64,000 nucleotides of DNA from Sorex araneus (taxonomy: Eukaryota; Chordata; Mammalia; Eulipotyphla; Soricidae). A program made the translations under genes and the position numbers. Below are positions 23,800-35,610 of this stretch, one piece after another. The notes below the pieces were generated by a model that had not been told where the DNA came from, did no database searches, and was given only the letters and a program-made list of their open reading frames with translations. Where the stretch lies: positions 87,855,453 through 87,919,452 of the forward strand of contig NC_073313.1 in assembly GCF_027595985.1 (NCBI RefSeq). Reading direction: 5' to 3'. Position 1 is the stretch's first letter. Each line of letters starts with the position of its first letter.

Positions 23800-24870
23800 G
23801 TTCAGTAAATCCTTAGTCAAGACCTTTAATGACACCATTGTTAGATATGTGTTGTACCAAGCAATATAAAGTAAGTTATTTTGTGTTGGCTAAGAAAGCA
23901 GGGTTGTATTTGACCCAGCAATACCACTGCTGGGAATATATCCCAGAAAAGCCAAAAAGTATAGTCGAAGTGACATATGCACTTATATGTTCACCGCAGC
24001 ACTGTTTACAATAGCCAGAATCTGGAAAAAACCCGAGTGCCCTAGAACAGATGACTGGTTGAAGAAACTCTGGTACATCTATACAATGGAATACTATGCA
24101 GCTGTTAGAAAAAATGAGGGCATGACATTTGCATATAAGTGGATCAACATGGAAAGTATCATGCTAAGTGAAATGAGTCAGAAAGAGAGAGACAGACATA
24201 GAAAGATTACACTCATCTGTGGAATATAGAATAATAGACAATAAGACTAACGCCCAAGAATAGTAGAAATAAGTACCAGGAGATTGTTTCCATGGCTTGG
24301 AGGCTGGTCTCTCATTCTGGGTAACTCAGGGAAGGGACCACCAAGTAAAATGTGGTTGGAGGTCATGTGGGGGAAGGGTGATGCGGGCCGAATACAGACT
24401 AGAGACTGAACACAATGGCCACTCAACACCTTTATTGCAAACCACAACACCTAATCAGAGAGAGAGAACAAAAGGGAATTCCCTGCCATAGTGGCAGGGT
24501 GGGGTGCGGGGAGACGGGACTGGGGATGGGGGGAGGGATGTTGGGTTTACTGGTGGTGGAGAATGGGCACTGGTGAAGGGATGGGTTATCGAACTTTGTA
24601 TGGGGGAAACATGAGCACAAAGATGTATGGATCTGTAACTGTACCCTCACGATGACTCTCTAATTAAAAATAAACTAATAAAAAAATTAAAAAAAATAAA
24701 AAAATAAAAAAAAGAAAGCAGGGTTGTGGGGTGGGTGAGGAACTGAGGACATTGGTGGACGAAAGGTCACACTGGTGGTGGGATTGATGTTGTTGGAACA
24801 CTGAATATTTGAAACAGCTGTATTATGAACAACTTTGTAAATCACGGTGTTGAATTAAAGTTTAAAAAAC
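23800..24870 (+). mobile_element. Old L1 3' end, split by a younger L1
   Basis: 23800-23907 and 24728-24870 join into one old L1 3' end resembling 16720-16960. The gap is the L1 insertion 23908-24711 with its TSD. Confidence 0.78.
23908..24711 (+). mobile_element. Young L1 3' end with ORF2 C-terminus
   Basis: 5'-truncated L1 of 804 bp with TSD AAGAAAGCAGGGTTGT (23892-23907 and 24712-24727). The coding part ends EYYAAVRKNEGMTFAYKW...RHRKITLICGI and a stop, the usual L1 ORF2 C-terminus. The 3' untranslated region carries a G-rich tract (24497-24560) and ends in an A-rich tail. The coding remnant keeps its frame from about 23987 to the stop, so this copy is recent. Confidence 0.95.
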
Positions 24871-25154
24871 GTCTTGACCTGAGTACCATTTTTTGGGGGA
24901 TCTATGGTTTGTACACATACCTGAACAAATAAAATACTAATTAATAGTTAAATATCTAATATATTGCTTTCTAAATAATATATTTAGATATATTTTTAAA
25001 TATATTATTTAGATATATTTGTCTGCTAATTAATAGAAATGTCCCTCAGAGAAGTGGGAATTCATGCTTGAAGATAACCATTTATGGTTATTTATGGATG
25101 AAAACAAAGTAGGCGGTTGCTCTCACACCACCTGAAATTAAAATGCCCATATTT
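24871..25154. other. Unique AT-rich DNA with a short AT palindrome
   Basis: 24972-25020 reads nearly as an inverted repeat of TAAATAATATATTTAGATAT. No gene seen. Confidence 0.5.
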
Positions 25155-25155
25155 G

Positions 25156-25324
25156 GGGCTGAAGAGATAGTAGAGCAGGTAAGGTGTTTGCCTTGCATGT
25201 GGCTTACCTGAATTCATTACTCAGAACTGCATAAAGTCCCAGAACACCACCAAGAGTGATCCCTGAGTACAGAACCAAGACTAAGCCCTGACCAGCACCA
25301 TATGTGCCCCCTGCCAAAAAAAAG
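25156..25324 (+). mobile_element. Old SINE type A
   Basis: Diverged head (GGGGCTGAAGAGATAGTAGA), recognisable body (CCCTGAGTACAGAACCAAGA) and A-rich tail. No TSD recognised. Confidence 0.8.
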
Positions 25325-25329
25325 AAGGT

Positions 25330-26224
25330 ATCCTATGCAGTTTTCTTAGAGAAAAATTGGATGATTTACCTAGGGCTACAATGTTAGACTTTTGCAGCAA
25401 AAGTTGTCTCAATACTTGATGGTATCTCACCTGTTTGGATTTTGGTATTAGAGCTTGATATTTGAGGCATTTTAAAGACAATTTAGTGGAATGAGGACTA
25501 CTTACTCTGGATAAAAGCAACAAGAATAACCTTGTCTTAATAAAGGTCAGTGGCATCTCCAGATTTTTCTCTGAAGACAGTAAGACTCCAGAGGTCACCC
25601 GGTAGTTATTTTAATTATTTACATTCTTCTCAAAAGAGATACTTGTATCCTGTACTGGCTGAACATAATGATTGAACAAGTCCTGCGAATTGGCATAGGG
25701 ATCAATTCTTTTCCACAAGTATGTCGACTAAGGTACTAAAGCAGGGACACTTTCTTTATTGCTATCAGTGCTGTGTCCTTTCTTATCAGTCTCAGCAAAT
25801 AAAATAAAGGATTTGTATCACTGTCTAATTCACCACTGCTAGGAGTGACTTGCTTAAGCTTATAGAGTAAATTTATTGCTCAGTAAGGCAATGTTAGGGC
25901 TCCAGAGGTCCTACTTTGTGGTCTTTCTTTTATGTCACAATGTCTTATTGTGTGGATTAAAACATTAACATTAAGGTAAGTGTTATGGTCTTCAGAAGAC
26001 AGTTGGTTTTTATATACATGGGTGTACTTACTATATGTGTGCCTATGTATGTGTGGGTTAATGCATAGAACAACGATTAACATATACATTAGTGTATTTC
26101 AGCTTTCATTGTTATAATTAGTGATATTTAGTAGACAGCACATTTGAGCACCTTGACAATCAGTAGCCCACTTTTTTTCATTATCAAAATTTATACAATT
26201 CTCTTGCATCATTTAAATTCTTTT
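25330..26224. other. Unique sequence
   Basis: A minus-strand open frame at 25281-25598 overlaps the SINE tail and has no recognisable domain. Nothing else seen. Confidence 0.45.
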
Positions 26225-26239
26225 AAAAAAATTCTTTTA

Positions 26240-26402
26240 GGACTGAAGCAATAGTACAGCGGGTAGGGCATTTGGCTTGCACACAGCTGACCTGGGTTCA
26301 ATTCCCAGCATCCCATATGGTCCCCTGAGCACCGTCAGGAGTAATTCCTAAGCACAGAGCCGGAAGTAACCCCTGTGCATCACTGGATGTGACCAGAAAA
26401 CC
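26240..26402 (+). mobile_element. SINE type A inserted at an L1 tail
   Basis: Complete SINE with TSD AAAAAAATTCTTTTA (26225-26239, repeated near 26404-26418). It lies beside the A-rich end of the antisense L1 that follows. Confidence 0.9.
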
Positions 26403-26410
26403 AAAAAAAA

Positions 26411-26866
26411 TTCTTTTAAAGTTAATTTCTATTTTTTTAAAATCACCTTGAGATACAGTTACAAAGCTTTCATGATTGAGTTTCAGTCATACAATCATCG
26501 AACACCCATCCCTCCACCAGTGTACATTTTCTATCATCAGTGCCACAAATGTCTCCAGTATCCCTCCACCACCCCACCCCACCCAATTCCTGCCTCTATG
26601 GCAGGCATTTTCCTTTTAATCCTCTCTCTACTTTTGGCCAGTATGGTTTGCAATACAGATACTAAGGCTCTCATGTTTAGTCTTTTGTCTACTTTCAGCA
26701 CACATCTCCCATCCTGAGCATCCTTTCAACCATCATTGACTTAGTGATTCCTTCTCTATCCCAATGCCTTCTTCCCCAGCAAATCGGGAAATACTCCTGA
26801 CCCTTGTCTCTACTGCCCTTGGGTGTTAGACTCATACTATGTAATTTTATATTCCACAAACATAAT
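26411..26866 (-). mobile_element. L1 3' untranslated region, antisense
   Basis: CACCTTGAGATACAGTTACA, CATCCCTCCACCAGTG and TCAGCACACATCTCCCATCC give the L1 3' end read backwards. It stops at the end of ORF2 (ATTTTATATTCCACA). Confidence 0.85.
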
Positions 26867-28560
26867 TTAAATTCTTATAGTATTTTTCATTGTTGTTGTT
26901 ATTATAGTTCACAGGTGAACTAATGGGTTTAGAAAAGTTTAATGGGTGGGCCAAGGGCACATAAAACCAGTGACGGAGCTGAGAACTGATCCAAGCCAGT
27001 GGTCATACTCCTACTTCAGGGCCTCGTGCAAAGCTGCAGAAGTGGCATCATGGTAAGCACAAGACCTCAACACAGAGCAAGTTAGAGTTACACCTGTAAG
27101 CAGAGTCATAGAGGAGAGACTTTGTACATAACTAGCAGATGTCTACAAATCAGAACTCAAAATAGTGACACATAAAATCGATTTTGCCTTTCTACTACTT
27201 CTGTAAGGACCAGCCATGCTAGTGAGAGTATATTTCATCTCAAGTCCTTCTCCACTTGTGTTCAAGAAATGCTATTTAATTAGAATAAAACTGACAGAAA
27301 TAATGAATTCATATTAAATTGAGAAACTGAGTTTTGTCATGAGAAGAAATAGAAGAGTGTATTTGAGAAACAAGCAGGAGCAAAGGAAAGAACGAAAGAA
27401 CATGAGAGAGGGGAGGGAGAGAAGCATGAAAGCTTTTTATAGGCAAGAGATAAACATATAAAATATAGAGGTAAAAAGCAGGCAGTTGTGTGAGAACAAA
27501 AGAATATTCTGTTGCTCCTTACACTGCTTGCTGCCTAGAATCTTCAATCGCAGCTTCTACTAAATAATAATGTGGGCTCTCTTTGCTTCCAGCTCAAAGA
27601 GAATGACAAAGTAGCAAAACACTCAAAGTTACAGTACATCCACAGATAAATGTTAATGATATAGAATACCACCCACCCACCCAGTAAACCTACATTGGCA
27701 ACCTCTCCTAGAGAAGCACATTGATGGAGAATATAATGAATAAGAAGGAAAAACTGTTGAGTTAAGATGGGGAAGGCATATTTCTTTGGCTCCCTAAAGG
27801 AGTGTTTTGATCTTCACTGCTGTCTGTAGTGTTGTTTTACAGCAGAAAGTTTGAGACTAGTTACTTTGGTATATTAATTCTCAATACAGCATGCTATCTT
27901 AGATGTAAAACTCACACATCAGATATGATTTATATATGAATTCCTAACATCTTCTGTAAATTTGAAACATTAAAGTTTGGGCGTGAATGCTGCCCATTTT
28001 CAGGAAGAAATAAAATAGTCAAATGGAAATAAAGTTTTTGCAAAACACAACATAGCAAACCTGATGTTATTCTTATAAATGGCTATAGAAATTTCTATTT
28101 AACATTTAGTATACAAAAATTAGGTAGTTATGATCAGCAAGAATCAACTTTGGTTTTCTAAGAAGTCACATAATGCAGACTTAACTGCTTATTTATTTGT
28201 TTAGTTGAGTGATGACTCGGGAGGAATGTATAACTCCAGAGAGCGTATAGTATAGTATAAAGGTGATTGTTATCCAAGCATTTAGTAAGTTTTCAAAGTT
28301 GGGAGCCACTGTGATAACAAAACATGGGAGAATTGGTAATATTATTGTAAAATGAATTGACTTAACACCATCAAGAATATTTCATTTAGTTTCAGACAAC
28401 ACCTTAACACCTTTTGTAAACTGAAACCCATTAAAAGTATTATAACCACAAGGAACTGTTGAGGGAAATGATTTTTCACGATCTCAGAGAAGACAGAAAA
28501 GTCAATCACAAATGAATGTTGTAAAAGAATTATATATATATATATACATATAGATATAAA
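26867..28560. other. Unique sequence
   Basis: 1.7 kb with no recognised gene or repeat. (AT)n lies at 28529-28547. Confidence 0.45.
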
Positions 28561-28561
28561 T

Positions 28562-28640
28562 GGAGATATGGAGATCAAGTCAAGGTAGGCCACATGCAAG
28601 ATAAACATGTTGCCCAGTGTACTCTCTATCTGGCCCAGGA
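28562..28640 (-). mobile_element. SINE head fragment
   Basis: GGAGATCAAGTCAAGGTAGGCC...TGTACTCTCTATCTGGCCC is a decayed head complement of an old SINE. The rest is missing. Confidence 0.5.
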
Positions 28641-28709
28641 ATTGTTATTGTTCACCCTATATCCACAGATGAGAATTAGAACCAAGAAGATGAAGTAAAT
28701 GAGTAAAGA

Positions 28710-28860
28710 GGACTTTCTGGTGGTGAATGGCACTGGAAGTTTGGTGATGACAATGATACACATACAGAGGTGTGGAGGTAAACCCTTCAAATTTCATAAT
28801 GTAAACTCATGCCAAGTCAATGAAAAATAAAAAGTTAAAAATTTAAAAAATTTAAAAAAG
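28710..28860 (+). mobile_element. Old L1 3' end
   Basis: Same text as 830-958 (TTGGTGATGACAATGATACA, then TTCATAATGTAAACTC) with an A-rich end. Confidence 0.6.
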
Positions 28861-29007
28861 GAAAAGTAAACATTTCAAAAACAAAGGAAAGAAGTGCTTT
28901 CTTGTAATTTGGGAACTCCAAGCTATTTCCATGCTGAGAAGATGTGGGCTACAAGAAGTTGGTGAGGAGAGTGTGGAAAGCCCTGTCGCTGTTCAAGACT
29001 CTTGATG

Positions 29008-29110
29008 AGGGATGGGCATTTGACCACTGTATAACTGAAATGCAAGTATGAAAGTTTGTAAGTCTGTAACTGTACCTCATGGTGATTCACTAATAAAATT
29101 TTTTTTAAAA
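29008..29110 (+). mobile_element. Very short L1 tail insertion (103 bp)
   Basis: Only the last bases of the L1 3' untranslated region plus the A-rich tail (GTAACTGTACCTCATGGTGA). Perfect TSD AAGACTCTTGATG at 28995-29007 and 29111-29123. Confidence 0.92.
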
Positions 29111-29194
29111 AAGACTCTTGATGGCACACTACAGGAACCTATTTTTTAAAAATGAGTAAATTTTAAGAACATATCTTTTGGGGGCTTATAATAT

Positions 29195-30136
29195 TAATAA
29201 TGGGTTTCTCATGGACATAATTCCAACACCACAGCCATCACCAGTGTACCCTTCTCCCCCACCCGATGACACCAGCCTCTCCCTCTCTGCTGCCCCCCAA
29301 CTCAATTGCGTGTGCTAATTCCCCTGTTATGTTGCCTTTGGAACTTAATTGTTACCTCACTGTTTATTGTTCAGTCTCACATATGAGAAGTACTTCTGTA
29401 GCCATTCCTTTCATTATGACTGACTTCACTCAGCATAATATCCTCTAGTTCTATTCATGTGTTTCAAATTGTATGATTTTGCTTTTCTTAGACCTAAATA
29501 GTATTTCATTGTGTATATATATCAGATATATATACTAATAGTATTTCATTATATATATATATATATACATATATTGAACCTCTTGATCCATACATCTGTA
29601 ATTGGGCATGTGGGTTATTTCCTTTTTATTATTGTACTAAGTGCAACAATGAATATAAGTGCATATATATCCTTTCAAATTAATGTTTTTGTATTTGGAG
29701 GATAGTTGTCAAGAAGTGGTATTGCTGGATCCTATTTTTTGGGTCAATCTCCATATTGCTTTCCCTAGAAGTTGAACTAGCTGGTCTTCCTATTAACAGT
29801 GGATGGGGGTTCTTTTCTCACCATAATCTTGCCAACACCGGCTATTTTCATACCTTTATGATATGTACCAATCTCACAGATATGAGATGGTATCTTATTG
29901 TTTTGATTTTCATTTCTCTAATTACGAATGATGAGTACATTTTCATATCCTGTTGGCCATTGTATGTCTTCTTTGGGGAAGCATCTTTTCATCTCCTCAC
30001 CCCATTTATGTATGAGGTCATTGAAATTTTTGTTGGTAAGTATAGTGAGTGCCTTATAGATCTTGGATTTCAACCCTTTATAAGATGAATTGTGTGTAAA
30101 TATTTTCTCCAATTCAGTAGGATGCTGTTATTATTA

Positions 30137-30171
<35 letters not shown>

Positions 30172-30185
30172 TGTTAGAGCTTGAG
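29195..30185 (-). mobile_element. Old L1, 3' untranslated region and ORF2 end, antisense
   Basis: Continuous counterpart of the split copy at 2985-6410: CACCAGTGTACCCTTCTCCC, CTGACTTCACTCAGCATAAT, CTCCATATTGCTTTCCCTAG, TATGTCTTCTTTGGGGAAGC. Frames are broken. It contains (AT)n at 29533-29571 and ends in (TTA)n at 30127-30171. Confidence 0.82.
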
Positions 30186-30189
30186 TAGA

Positions 30190-30722
30190 TTTTATCACCT
30201 AACAAGAAAGTGTCATCAGGGCAGGCTGATTTGAGTCCATTGATATTATTAAGCTCATACACTCAGTTGTTTGGCCCTGTTTATCTTTGGTTTCCTTCAT
30301 TCAAATTCAGTCTTTCTCAGTATGGTGAAGAGAAGATTTCTCAAGAATGTCCTGGGAGGAAACTGATTCTAAATGAACTGATACGGCTAGACAGAGAAAG
30401 AGAATGGTTGTCTGTGTGCATGTGTGTGTGCGCGTGTGTGCATGAGCGTGCGAGCGCACGTACGTACACATGCATATGTGTGTTTGGTTTAAGAAGAGAG
30501 TGGAAGAACTGGTTAGACATAACAAAGAAGCACTGGGCATTGAATAGGATTGATTTACTGAAGATCCTTCCTAGCTTGGGATTTAAATATTGATAGTCTG
30601 ACAAAATTTCAGCAATAAATGTAGAACATTAGGTCTTCTATGGCTCATCAAATAAGGTATTTTCTCTATTCATGCCCATTTATTCTTTGTGACCTTCCCC
30701 TTCCTCAAACGCTTGCCCTGCT
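30190..30722. other. Unique sequence with a GT/GC-rich simple stretch
   Basis: About 30415-30482 alternates purine and pyrimidine (TGTGTGTGCGCGTGTGTGCA), a possible Z-DNA former. Open frames on both strands here are shadows of that stretch. Confidence 0.5.
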
Positions 30723-30734
30723 CAACATTTCCAT

Positions 30735-30977
30735 CACTGTCACTGCCATGCCGTTGCTCATCGATTTGTTCAAGCGGGCACCAGTAATGTCTCTCATTGT
30801 GAGACTTATTGTTACTGTTTTGGGCATATCCAATATGCACGGGTAGCTTACCAGGCTCTGCCGCGCGGGCTCAATACTCTCGGTAGCTTGTCGGGCTCTC
30901 TGAAAGGGGCGGAGGAATCGAACTTGGGTCAGCCATGTGAAAGGCGAATGCCTAACTGCTGTGCTATCTCTCCAGCC
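30735..30977 (-). mobile_element. SINE type B, subfamily B2, antisense
   Basis: Full copy. Perfect TSD CAACATTTCCAT at 30723-30734 and 30978-30989. B2 markers are a head reading GTGAAAGGCGAATGCCTAAC and GAGGAATCGAAC next to GGGGCGG. Confidence 0.94.
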
Positions 30978-30989
30978 CAACATTTCCAT

Positions 30990-31328
30990 AAAGATAATTA
31001 TTATACTCTAACCATATCTTACAATACATCTGTTATAGTGGTACTAGACTATGCTGATCTGTACCTTCTTTTGACAGCTATATCATTCTTCACAATTAAA
31101 TATATATTTCCTCAAAGTTAAGACTATAAGTTAGACTTATAAATTTTAAGTACATTTCTTGAGAGCAGGGGCTAAGAATCATCTTTTTTTACTCCTCCTG
31201 GGTCTTGCATTAGTTGAAGATATTATATGGATTTCTTAATGAAATATATAGACTGATGTAATTTATTTATTTAAAAAAAATTATTGATTGAAATTCTGTG
31301 GTTTACACTTCTATTAATAATGGTCTCT
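30990..31328. other. Unique AT-rich sequence
   Basis: Nothing recognised. Confidence 0.45.
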
Positions 31329-31342
31329 CATATATATAATTT

Positions 31343-31520
31343 CTTTTTTTTTTTGCTTTTTGGGTCACACCAGGTGGTGCTCAGGGGCTACTCCTGGCTC
31401 ATGCACTCAGGAATTACCACTGGCGGTACTCAGGGGGCCATATGGGATGCTGGGAATCAAACCCGAGTCGACCGCGTGTAAGGCAAACGCCCTACTCGCT
31501 GTGCTATTGTTCCAGCCCCA
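31343..31520 (-). mobile_element. SINE type A, antisense
   Basis: T tail and GCTTTTTGGGTCACACCAGG to CGCTGTGCTATTGTTCCAGC. Imperfect TSD: CATATATATAATTT at 31329-31342 versus CACATACATAATTT at 31521-31534. Confidence 0.9.
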
Positions 31521-31617
31521 CACATACATAATTTTAACACCATATTCATGATTGATGGTCGTTTTTATAAATTCCCAAAACTTTACCCTGCACTACTATG
31601 TCTAAAATATCTGCCAT

Positions 31618-31864
31618 GCAATAGCACAGCGGGTAGGGCATTTTCCTTGCATGTGGCCAACCCGGGTTTGATTCCTCCATCCCTCTCGGAGGGCCCGGCA
31701 AGCTACTGAAAGTATCCCACCCATACGGCAGAGCCTGGCAAGCTACCCGTGGCATATTCGATATGCCAAAAACAGCAACAAGTCTCACAATGGAGACGTA
31801 CTGGTGCCCGCTTGAGCAAATACATGAACAATGGGATGACAGTGCTACAGTGACAGTGCTACAA
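31618..31864 (+). mobile_element. SINE type B, first bases missing
   Basis: Starts within the head (CAATAGCACAGCGGGTAGGG). Complete body and RTE-like tail with the repeat GACAGTGCTACAGTGACAGT. Confidence 0.9.
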
Positions 31865-32024
31865 GTAATAAAGAATTAGATGGTAAAGAGCATTGACTTT
31901 GGAGGACCTCTGAGGAAAGAAGTGACTACTGAAAGATGACATTTTGACCCAGGGCTACAAGCAGTGTCCCATGTTCATGCTGCTAAGCTGGTTTCCTTTT
32001 TTTTTTTATTCTCTAGAAATGGGT

Positions 32025-32433
32025 GGGCTGCAGCGATAGCGCAGTGGCTAGGACGTTTGCCTTGCACGCAGCTGACCCAGGTTCGATTCCTCCAGCTCTC
32101 TTGGAGAGCCTGGCAAGCTACCGAGAGTATCTCGCCTGCATGGCAGAGTCTGGCAAGCTACCCGTGGCATATTCCAATGACTGACTGCCATTCCGTTGCT
32201 CATGGATTTATTCGAGCGGGCACCAGTAACGTCTCTCATTGTGAGACTCATTGTTACTGTTTTTGGCATATCCAATACGCCATGGGTAGCTTGCCAGGCT
32301 CTGCCGTGTGGGTGCGATACTCTCGGTAGCTTGCAGGGCTCTCGGAGAGGGGCGGAGGAATCGAACACGGGTCGGCTGTGTGAAAGGTGAACACCCTACC
32401 ACTGTGATATCGCTCCAGCCCAGACAGTGACAG
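32025..32433. mobile_element. Inverted pair of type B SINEs within one TSD
   Basis: 32025 to about 32174 is the first 150 bp of a sense type B SINE. About 32180-32421 is a complete antisense B2 copy. 32422-32433 (AGACAGTGACAG) looks like the 3' tail of the first. TAGAAATGG flanks the whole block at 32014-32022 and 32434-32442. The shared parts can form a hairpin stem of about 140 bp. Either the second SINE landed in the first with loss of its tail region, or the pair integrated as one event. Confidence 0.85.
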
Positions 32434-32444
32434 TAGAAATGGAT

Positions 32445-33894
32445 AAGTTTTTCAGGTTCAGGCGTTCATTAGTTCACTTATTATAGAACATTTTTATAAA
32501 TCACCAATATTATTCCTATCCTTGTTTTAGATAAGGGTGGGAGTAAACAAAATACCCCATTCTCAGGGATCTTCTAGGATATAATTATAATAGAGCATTA
32601 TGCTATTCAAGGTCTGGGTTGGATAGAATAAGCACATTCTACAGTTATCACCTCCATGGTATATAGATATAAAACATGAGCCAAATTAAAGGAATATTGA
32701 GTAGTCTGAAAAATAAAGTTTAGGAGTAGAAGTGTAGGACTGAAATCAGAATTCAAAGTGTCACTGGATTGGTGATAGGTAAGTTTTTTTCCCCCTTGAA
32801 ATCCTCTGACTAGGATAACAGAAACCTGGAGTGGTCAGTGGTCATCATAGACAGATAAGGGATGGAGTGCCATGTGTTACCTTCTAAGTCTAACTCAAAA
32901 CAGAAAAGGAAAATCCAAAGAGTTTAGTGGTCTTCAATTTTTCCCTTTTCCTTTTCTTTCTTTTCTTATACCTTAGTGCTTAAGCTATCCTGTAGCAATA
33001 ACGACAAAAGCTGCTTATTAGAGCCTGCAGGTGCTAAAACTATGAGGGTAGGGAATCTCCCTCTCTCTTAATTGAAGCTGTTATTCAAAAAGTATTGGGT
33101 CAACTCCCATTGCTTCTCATCTCTATGTTCACCTCCCTTGGCTCTAAAAAGGTGCATAGCAGAGAAGGATTATTTTATTAGCTATCAAAAAAGACAAGTC
33201 TCAGGAAATAAGGAATAAAGAACTGAGGAGATCACAAAGGGAGAGCTCAGGAAAGTGACCTTATAAAGTTGTTTATGAACTCCAGAGTTCACCCCTGAGA
33301 AAACATGTGTGGATTAGATCTTATTTAGCAGAGCTAAGACTTTGAAAGTGGAACAAATAGACACTACCCAGGTCCCAGACTATCCACTGAGAAGTGGACA
33401 TGTGGATAGTGCTAAAAAGGCCTTGAAAATGAAACAGCTTTTGGAGCCACAACCAAAAAAGGTGGATCAGAATTTGTTCCTAAATTGAATAAGACCAACT
33501 GCCTACTAAAACAAAGACATAAACAGCAGCATTCTTTACAGTATTTAAACAAGTTCAAAAATATGAAACAAAATTTGCAAAATGTTTAGGATACAAACTA
33601 AAATTATTAGGCATATGAAGATTCAGAAATATTTCAACTTGAGAAAAAAATGATAAACATTGTTTCGAGTGACAGATACTGGAATTGTATGAACATATTT
33701 TAAAATACCTATTATTGAAATGTACAGAGTAAGAGCAAAATTCTTGAAAATAATTTAAAAAGGAAACCTAAATGAAACAATAAAACATATAAAATCAACA
33801 AATTAAAATATAAGAACTGGAAGTATAACCAAAACTGACCAAAATCATTGAATGTACCCAAGAGTAGTAATGTGGTCAGGGTAATTTAATGGAC
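32445..33894. other. Unique sequence
   Basis: 1.45 kb with no recognised gene or repeat. Confidence 0.45.
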
Positions 33895-33908
33895 TTAGTT
33901 ACACTTCA

Positions 33909-34156
33909 GGGGCTGGAGCAATAGCACAGTGGGTAGGACATTTGCCTTGCACACGGCCAATCCGGGTTCGATTCCTCCATCCCTCTCGGAGAGGCCGGCA
34001 AGCTACCGAGAGTATTCTGCCCGCACGGCGGAGCCTGGCAAGCTACCTGTGGCATATTTGATATACCAAAAACAGTAACAAGTCTCACAATGGAGACGTT
34101 ACTGGTGCCTGCTCGAGCAACTTGATGAACAACGGGATGACAGTGCTGCAGTGCTA
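33909..34156 (+). mobile_element. SINE type B
   Basis: Full-length copy with TSD TAGTTA(C/T)ACTTCA at 33896-33908 and 34157-34169. It ends directly before a (TTTC)n tract. Confidence 0.94.
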
Positions 34157-34173
34157 TAGTTATACTTCAGATG

Positions 34174-34348
<175 letters not shown>

Positions 34349-34680
34349 ATTGATTCACTGTGAGGTACAGTAACAAAATTTTCATGTTTGAGCTTTGATC
34401 ATACAGTCATCAAACACCCATCAAACACCAGTGCATGTTTTCCACCACCAAAATCCCCAGTAATCTCACCTGCCCCATTCCACACCTCTCCCTGCCAGTG
34501 TGGCATACAATTTGCACAATACTCTCTTTCTCTACTTTAGTTACCTTCGATATTTCCAGACAAGTCCCACCACCTGCCGAAAAGGTAATGCAAGACAATG
34601 TGTCTTATACTACTTGCTATGGATACAATATAATGTTGCACAGCCACAAGAGTGACTATGTACTCTAGGAATTCTAAAAT
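34349..34680 (-). mobile_element. Old L1 3' untranslated region, antisense
   Basis: TTGATTCACTGTGAGGTACAG, TCATACAGTCATCAAACACC and TTCCACCACCAAAATCCCCA. Decayed and truncated. Confidence 0.75.
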
Positions 34681-34689
34681 TTTAATAAT

Positions 34690-35258
34690 TAGGGTCTGAA
34701 GAGATCACTACAGCAAGTTGCTGGGGTCTGAGATTCTTTTGTGTGTCTCTGGATCATGGCCTGTGGGAGCTTAAGTAGACAGTGGCCGGATGTGGCATTA
34801 TCTCAGAGTCCAATCGAGGTGGGGGGAAGGAGAAGGGCCCACTCCTCCCCTGTCCTGTGAGGTCTTGAGTTTGCCGCCTCTGCCACTTGTACTTGGAACT
34901 TGTTGCCGATTTCTAGAAAATGGTGGCTGCCAGGGCTCCTAGAGGGCAGGTGGAGGGATGGCACCTACCCTCGTCTGGAGTAGCCCAGCGGAAATGGCCT
35001 ATTGCAAAGTCCAGGGCCATTGAGATTCGTTTGACTATCTCAGATGCTTTCTAAGGAGAAATGGAAGCAAATTAAGCAAAGAAAAGTTGTATTATTCATC
35101 TATTATAAACAGACTACTATGAGTTACTCATAACAAAACATAGTTCTTAAAAAAATGTACATTATCTCAAACAATATCCAAAAGTCAGTAAGCTGGGTCT
35201 AACTTAGCTGAGAGAGTCTGGCTCTGTCTTTCATAGTAAAACTCCCAGGAGGAATATT
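34690..35258. other. Unassigned, partly GC-rich segment
   Basis: 34735-35030 is more GC-rich than its surroundings and contains no open frame of note. It could be an old LTR or another decayed element, but I cannot assign it. Confidence 0.4.
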
Positions 35259-35269
35259 GAGGTGGAACT

Positions 35270-35610
35270 GTAGCAGTGTAGCACCTAGAGCTGACTGAGT
35301 TCTTGTATACATGGTATTAATCAACACCTGAAGTCTGAGGAGCTTAGGTAGAGATAAAAACAGTGATTCCACCGTATCACTGTCATCCCATTGCTCATTG
35401 ATTTCCTCAAGTGGGCACCAGTAAAATCTTCATTGTGAGACTTGTTACTGTTTTTGCCATATGGAATATGCCACGGGTAGCTTGCCAGACTCTGCCATGC
35501 GGGCGGGATACTCTCAGTAGCTTGCCAGGCTCTCCTAAAGGGACAGAGGAATCAAACCCGGGTCGTACATGTGCAAGGAAAACGTCATACCTGCTGTGCT
35601 ACTTGAGCCC
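35270..35610 (-). mobile_element. Extended type B SINE with extra 3' segment, copy 1
   Basis: On the minus strand a type B SINE (from about 35610 down to 35377) is followed by about 95 bp not found in other SINEs, then by GTGCTACACTGCTAC, which resembles the usual type B end. The whole is flanked by GAG(G/A)TGGAACT at 35259-35269 and 35611-35621. The same extension occurs at 44143-44240. Confidence 0.85.

Noticed and set aside
24972-25020. AT-rich palindrome as a transposon end
   Set aside because: Low-complexity AT sequence. No TSD and no matching partner end nearby.
30415-30593. Open frames around a Cys/Val- or His/Thr-rich peptide
   Set aside because: Shadow of the alternating GT/GC simple stretch.
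31964-32402. Overlapping open frames of 64-121 codons on both strands
   Set aside because: Translations of type B SINEs in opposite orientations. Similar peptides appear at every SINE.
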